DNA from: Agrobacterium tumefaciens str. B6
Lineage (GTDB): Bacteria > Pseudomonadota > Alphaproteobacteria > Rhizobiales > Rhizobiaceae
Direction: 5' to 3'
Assembly (NCBI RefSeq): GCF_001541315.1
Contig: NZ_LMVK01000034.1
Location: forward strand, 62,001 to 126,000
Length of the DNA: 64,000 bases
The notes beneath the pieces were generated by a model. That model did no database searches and was not told the origin of the DNA. It saw nothing but the letters and a program-made list of their open reading frames with translations. Both the position numbers and the translations under genes were made by a program. Every line of letters begins with the position of its first letter. The first letter of the stretch is position 1. Shown here piece by piece: positions 61,203-64,000 of the stretch.

Positions 61203-63755
61203 ATGGCACCCAGTGACTATCAAGTCGACCTGACCAATTGCGACCGCGAACCCATCCACATCCCAGGCTATATTCAACCGCATGGCTGTCTCATCGCCTG
61301 CGATAACGCCATGCGCATGGTGGTGCGGCATTCCGAAAACTGCCGCGAACTGCTGGGCATTGACGGCGATATCAATGGCAAAACCGCCGAGGACGTGCTC
61401 GGTAAAAAACTCGTCCACGATCTTCGCAATGCGCTGACCGTCACCGGCAGAACCACGCGTCCCGCCATGCTGCCGGCCATGGAAATGAGCGACGGCCGCA
61501 GCTTCGATATTTCGCTTCACCGCTACAAGTCCACCACGATCATCGAATTCGAGCCCTCCGGCAGCGAAACGCAGCCGCTCGGCACGGCGCGCAAGATGGT
61601 GGACCGCATCCGCGAGGCGGACAGCCTCGAAAGCCTGATTTCCAGAACGACGCGGCTGGTAAAGGCGACGCTCGGTTACGACCGGGTGATGATCTACCGT
61701 TTCGAGGAAGATGGCGCCGGCAAGGTCGTGTCGGAGGCGAAGCAGCCGGAACTGGAAAGCTTTCTCGGGCAATATTTCCCCGCCAGCGACATCCCGCAGC
61801 AGGCCCGTGCGCTCTATCTCAAGAACACGCTTCGCATTATCTCCGATGCCAGCGGCGCCCGCGTTCCCGTCCTGCCGGCCGTCGATGCATCCGGCGAGCC
61901 GCTCGATCTGTCCTTCGCGCATCTGCGCAGCGTCTCGCCCATCCATTGCGAATATCTCCGCAACATGGGTGTCGGCGCTTCCATGTCCATTTCGGTGATT
62001 GTCGACGGGGCTCTGTGGGGCCTCATCGCCTGTCATCACTATTCCCCGCGCGTGCTGACCATGCCGGTCCGGATCGCCGCGGAAATGTTCGGGGAATTTT
62101 TCTCCATGCATCTGCAGGTCCTGAAACAGAAGCGCAGGCTCGATACCGTCAACCACGCCCATGCCGCGCTCGACCGTTTCCTGCGGCTTGCCGCGCATCA
62201 CGCCAATATTGAAGAACTGCTGATCGACAGTTTCCAGGATTTTGCCGATCTGATGCCGTGTGACGGCGTTGGCCTGTGGGTGGGAAACAACTGGCACTGC
62301 CATGGCGCAACGCCGCCGCATGACGCCATTCCAAGGCTGGCGCGTTTCGTCGCCTCGGCTTCCGAAGGCAAGGTCTGGGCGACCCATGCGCTGTCACAGG
62401 CCATACCGGAAGCGGAAATCTACGCCGGCACCGCGGCCGGAATGCTCGCCATTCCGCTCTCGCAGGTAAAGAACGACTATCTCCTGTTTTTCCGCAAGGA
62501 GATCGTGCAGAACCTGAACTGGGCCGGCAATCCGGAAAAATCCTATGAGACCGGCCCGATGGGGGATCGTCTCACGCCGCGCAAAAGCTTTGCGATCTGG
62601 AAAGAGACGGTGCGTCTGCAGGCGCAACCCTGGTCGGAAGCCGATCGTGAAATCGCCGAAGCCGCCAGAATTGCGCTGGTCGAGGTTGCATTCCATCACA
62701 GCGAGCTGATGGCTGGCGAAAGGGAACGCGCCGAAGTACGCCAGCGCATGCTGAACGAGGAACTCAACCACCGCGTCAAGAATGTTCTCGCCATCATCAA
62801 ATCGCTGGTCGGCAATCCCTCGCAGGAGGGCAAGACCCTGCAGGAATATGTCACCGCGCTGAAGGGCCGCATTCAGGCATTGTCCTTTGCTCATGACCAG
62901 ATCATCCGCGGTGAAGGCGGCGGCGCGCTTCGCGATCTTCTGGACGCCGAATTGTCGCCCCATCGCTCGCCGGAAACGACGGTGAAACTGGAGGGGCCTC
63001 AGGTCACGCTCGATTCACGCGCTTTCTCCGTGATGGCGCTGGTTCTGCATGAACTGGCGACGAATGCCGCCAAATACGGCGCGCTTTCGCAAAATGGCGG
63101 GCAATTGCATGTGCGCTGGCAGATCAGCGAAAACCGCGATTGCGAGATTGGGTGGCGCGAAATCCTGCCCACCAAACTGCCTACCCCGTCGCGCGCCGGT
63201 TTCGGCACGGCGCTCATCAGCCGCAGCATCCCCTACGATCTCGGCGGGCGCAGCACGATGCGCTATTTGCCTGATGGGCTGGAGGCGGAAATTTTCCTGC
63301 CCTCCCGTCACGTCTCATCGGCGACGGTTGCCTCCAGCTCGCAAACCGAGGATGAAACCGCACCGCAGCCCAGACGCTATAACCGGGAGGAGCCGTTGAA
63401 AGTATTACTCGTCGAAGATCAGATGCTGATCGCCATGGATGTCGAGAACATGCTGGAGGATAACGGCATCAAGACTATCGAAACGGCAACCTCGTCGGCA
63501 ATGGCGATTGAAAAGCTGAAGAGCTATGTGCCTGACGTGGCCATTCTCGACATCAATCTCGGCTCAGACACCTCGATCCCGGTCGCGAGAGAACTTCACC
63601 GCCGCGGCGTCCCGTTCCTCTTCGCCACCGGCTATGCGGATGGCAGCATGGTGCCGGATGAATTCGGCAATGTGCCGGTTATCCGCAAGCCCTATGATGA
63701 GGATGCGCTGATGGCGGGCATTGGGCTACTGGTGGGTGATACGGAGCGGGTGTGA
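61203..63755 (+). CDS. agp2: Bacteriophytochrome with HWE kinase and receiver (Agp2-type)
   Basis: A photoreceptor of 850 residues. Domain order: PAS-GAF-PHY sensor (about 1-500), HWE histidine kinase (about 510-700) and a response-regulator receiver at the C-terminus (about 735-850). The biliverdin-attachment cysteine is C13 (DLTNCDREPIHIPG); the chromophore pocket has FPASDIPQQAR; the PHY tongue has TPRKSF. The kinase motif is LNHRVKNVLAIIKS. The receiver has VEDQ, phospho-acceptor AILDINLG and the K in IRKPYD. The size and arrangement agree with Agrobacterium Agp2, a bathy phytochrome with a far-red-absorbing ground state. It probably controls light responses such as conjugation. The start ATG is preceded by a TCAT-rich region. 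Confidence 0.95.
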   Translation: MAPSDYQVDLTNCDREPIHIPGYIQPHGCLIACDNAMRMVVRHSENCRELLGIDGDINGKTAEDVLGKKLVHDLRNALTVTGRTTRPAMLPAMEMSDGRSFDISLHRYKSTTIIEFEPSGSETQPLGTARKMVDRIREADSLESLISRTTRLVKATLGYDRVMIYRFEEDGAGKVVSEAKQPELESFLGQYFPASDIPQQARALYLKNTLRIISDASGARVPVLPAVDASGEPLDLSFAHLRSVSPIHCEYLRNMGVGASMSISVIVDGALWGLIACHHYSPRVLTMPVRIAAEMFGEFFSMHLQVLKQKRRLDTVNHAHAALDRFLRLAAHHANIEELLIDSFQDFADLMPCDGVGLWVGNNWHCHGATPPHDAIPRLARFVASASEGKVWATHALSQAIPEAEIYAGTAAGMLAIPLSQVKNDYLLFFRKEIVQNLNWAGNPEKSYETGPMGDRLTPRKSFAIWKETVRLQAQPWSEADREIAEAARIALVEVAFHHSELMAGERERAEVRQRMLNEELNHRVKNVLAIIKSLVGNPSQEGKTLQEYVTALKGRIQALSFAHDQIIRGEGGGALRDLLDAELSPHRSPETTVKLEGPQVTLDSRAFSVMALVLHELATNAAKYGALSQNGGQLHVRWQISENRDCEIGWREILPTKLPTPSRAGFGTALISRSIPYDLGGRSTMRYLPDGLEAEIFLPSRHVSSATVASSSQTEDETAPQPRRYNREEPLKVLLVEDQMLIAMDVENMLEDNGIKTIETATSSAMAIEKLKSYVPDVAILDINLGSDTSIPVARELHRRGVPFLFATGYADGSMVPDEFGNVPVIRKPYDEDALMAGIGLLVGDTERV

Positions 63756-63849
63756 GGTAGCTCTCTAAGCACGCACCCCTTGCAGCCACATGGAGTACGA
63801 CACGATGCTTCCCGGCTGGTGTATAGGGAGGCCGTTTTGCAGCGCACTT

Positions 63850-63976
63850 CCCTCCCTCATCTCTGTGCTTGTCACAGAGATCCAGCCAGCCCAAGTCCTT
63901 GGGCTGAAAGGACGTTCTTCGCCGCGCGGACGCGCGCCGGCTGGATTCCTGTGACAAGCGCAGGAATGAGGGAGAA
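63850..63976. repeat. Two-palindrome mosaic element (RIME-like), edge of window
   Basis: CTCCCTCAT-CTCTGTGCTTGTCACAGAG-ATCCAGCC is repeated in inverted form on the other side (CTCCCTCAT-TCCTGCGCTTGTCACAGGA-ATCCAGCC). Between them lie CCAAG/CTTGG and CGCGC dyads. The module is the same as at 26685 and 55730 with a different stem. An open frame across it (63679-63957 minus) is not a gene. Confidence 0.72.
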
Positions 63977-64000
63977 GGGATGGAATCGACGAATGGAACA

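Noticed and set aside
63679..63957. 92-residue minus-strand frame at the end of the window
   Set aside because: It crosses the palindromic repeat and the end of the phytochrome gene, with no ribosome site.

Overview
The window looks like a stretch of the circular chromosome of an Agrobacterium (Rhizobiaceae), close to A. tumefaciens/fabrum C58. The best pointer is a biliverdin-type phytochrome with its chromophore cysteine at residue 13, a HWE kinase and a fused receiver, which matches the Agrobacterium protein Agp2. The dcw order mraZ-rsmH-ftsL-ftsI, betaine-lipid genes btaA-btaB, a PPi-type phosphofructokinase, many intrinsic terminators and RIME-like intergenic palindromes also fit. Gene density is high and there is no sign of a prophage, transposon, CRISPR array or integrated island. 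This assignment is recognition, not a database search.

Layout. 1-4100: start of the division and cell-wall cluster on the minus strand (mraZ, rsmH, ftsL, ftsI, start of murE), with four TGGGA-type repeats upstream of mraZ. 4280-4684: RNase P RNA. 4737-7174: two tandem paralogous FAD amine/amino-acid oxidases. 7267-9571: lytic transglycosylase, amidase and a TerB-DnaJ protein. 9888-17529: pfp, a LysE-like exporter, an SLT lipoprotein, btaAB, a GH25 lipoprotein and an MltB-type transglycosylase. 17808-17885: a 25-residue membrane peptide. 17995-19951: metF with an ArsR-methyltransferase regulator (SahR-like) and its palindromic operator. 20064-30108: ettA, a lipase, a CoA-transferase plus ThDP-enzyme pair, small stress/metabolite enzymes and an L,D-transpeptidase. 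30177-34034: an MFS pump with a TetR regulator and two matching operators, a short Crp-like regulator divergent from a Spy-like periplasmic protein, and an orphan VirC1-like ParA ATPase.

34308-41846: a five-gene minus-strand operon with a divergent RpiR regulator: N-formylglutamate amidohydrolase-like protein, ethanolamine-type permease, glutamine-synthetase-like ligase, aldehyde dehydrogenase and an iron-type alcohol dehydrogenase. Together these could form a gamma-glutamylation route for ethanolamine or a related amino-alcohol. The alcohol dehydrogenase carries a one-base frameshift as given. 42137-47220: a four-gene ABC uptake system followed by a zinc alcohol dehydrogenase. 47262-49008: a membrane protein, a very AT-rich gap and an orphan ATPase.

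49087-63755: an MHS-type transporter, metH (sharing the SahR-like operator), an AGE-family isomerase, a periplasmic tyrosine phosphatase, an Omp25-like porin, small secreted proteins, tRNA-Ile(CAU), a SIMPL protein, a YjbQ protein and the phytochrome. The last 240 bases hold another RIME-like repeat.

The observations most worth following are the shared operator linking metF and metH, the putative gamma-glutamyl-ethanolamine operon with its broken dehydrogenase, the inverted MraZ box array, the paired TetR operators, the 25-residue peptide and the family of mosaic palindromes.
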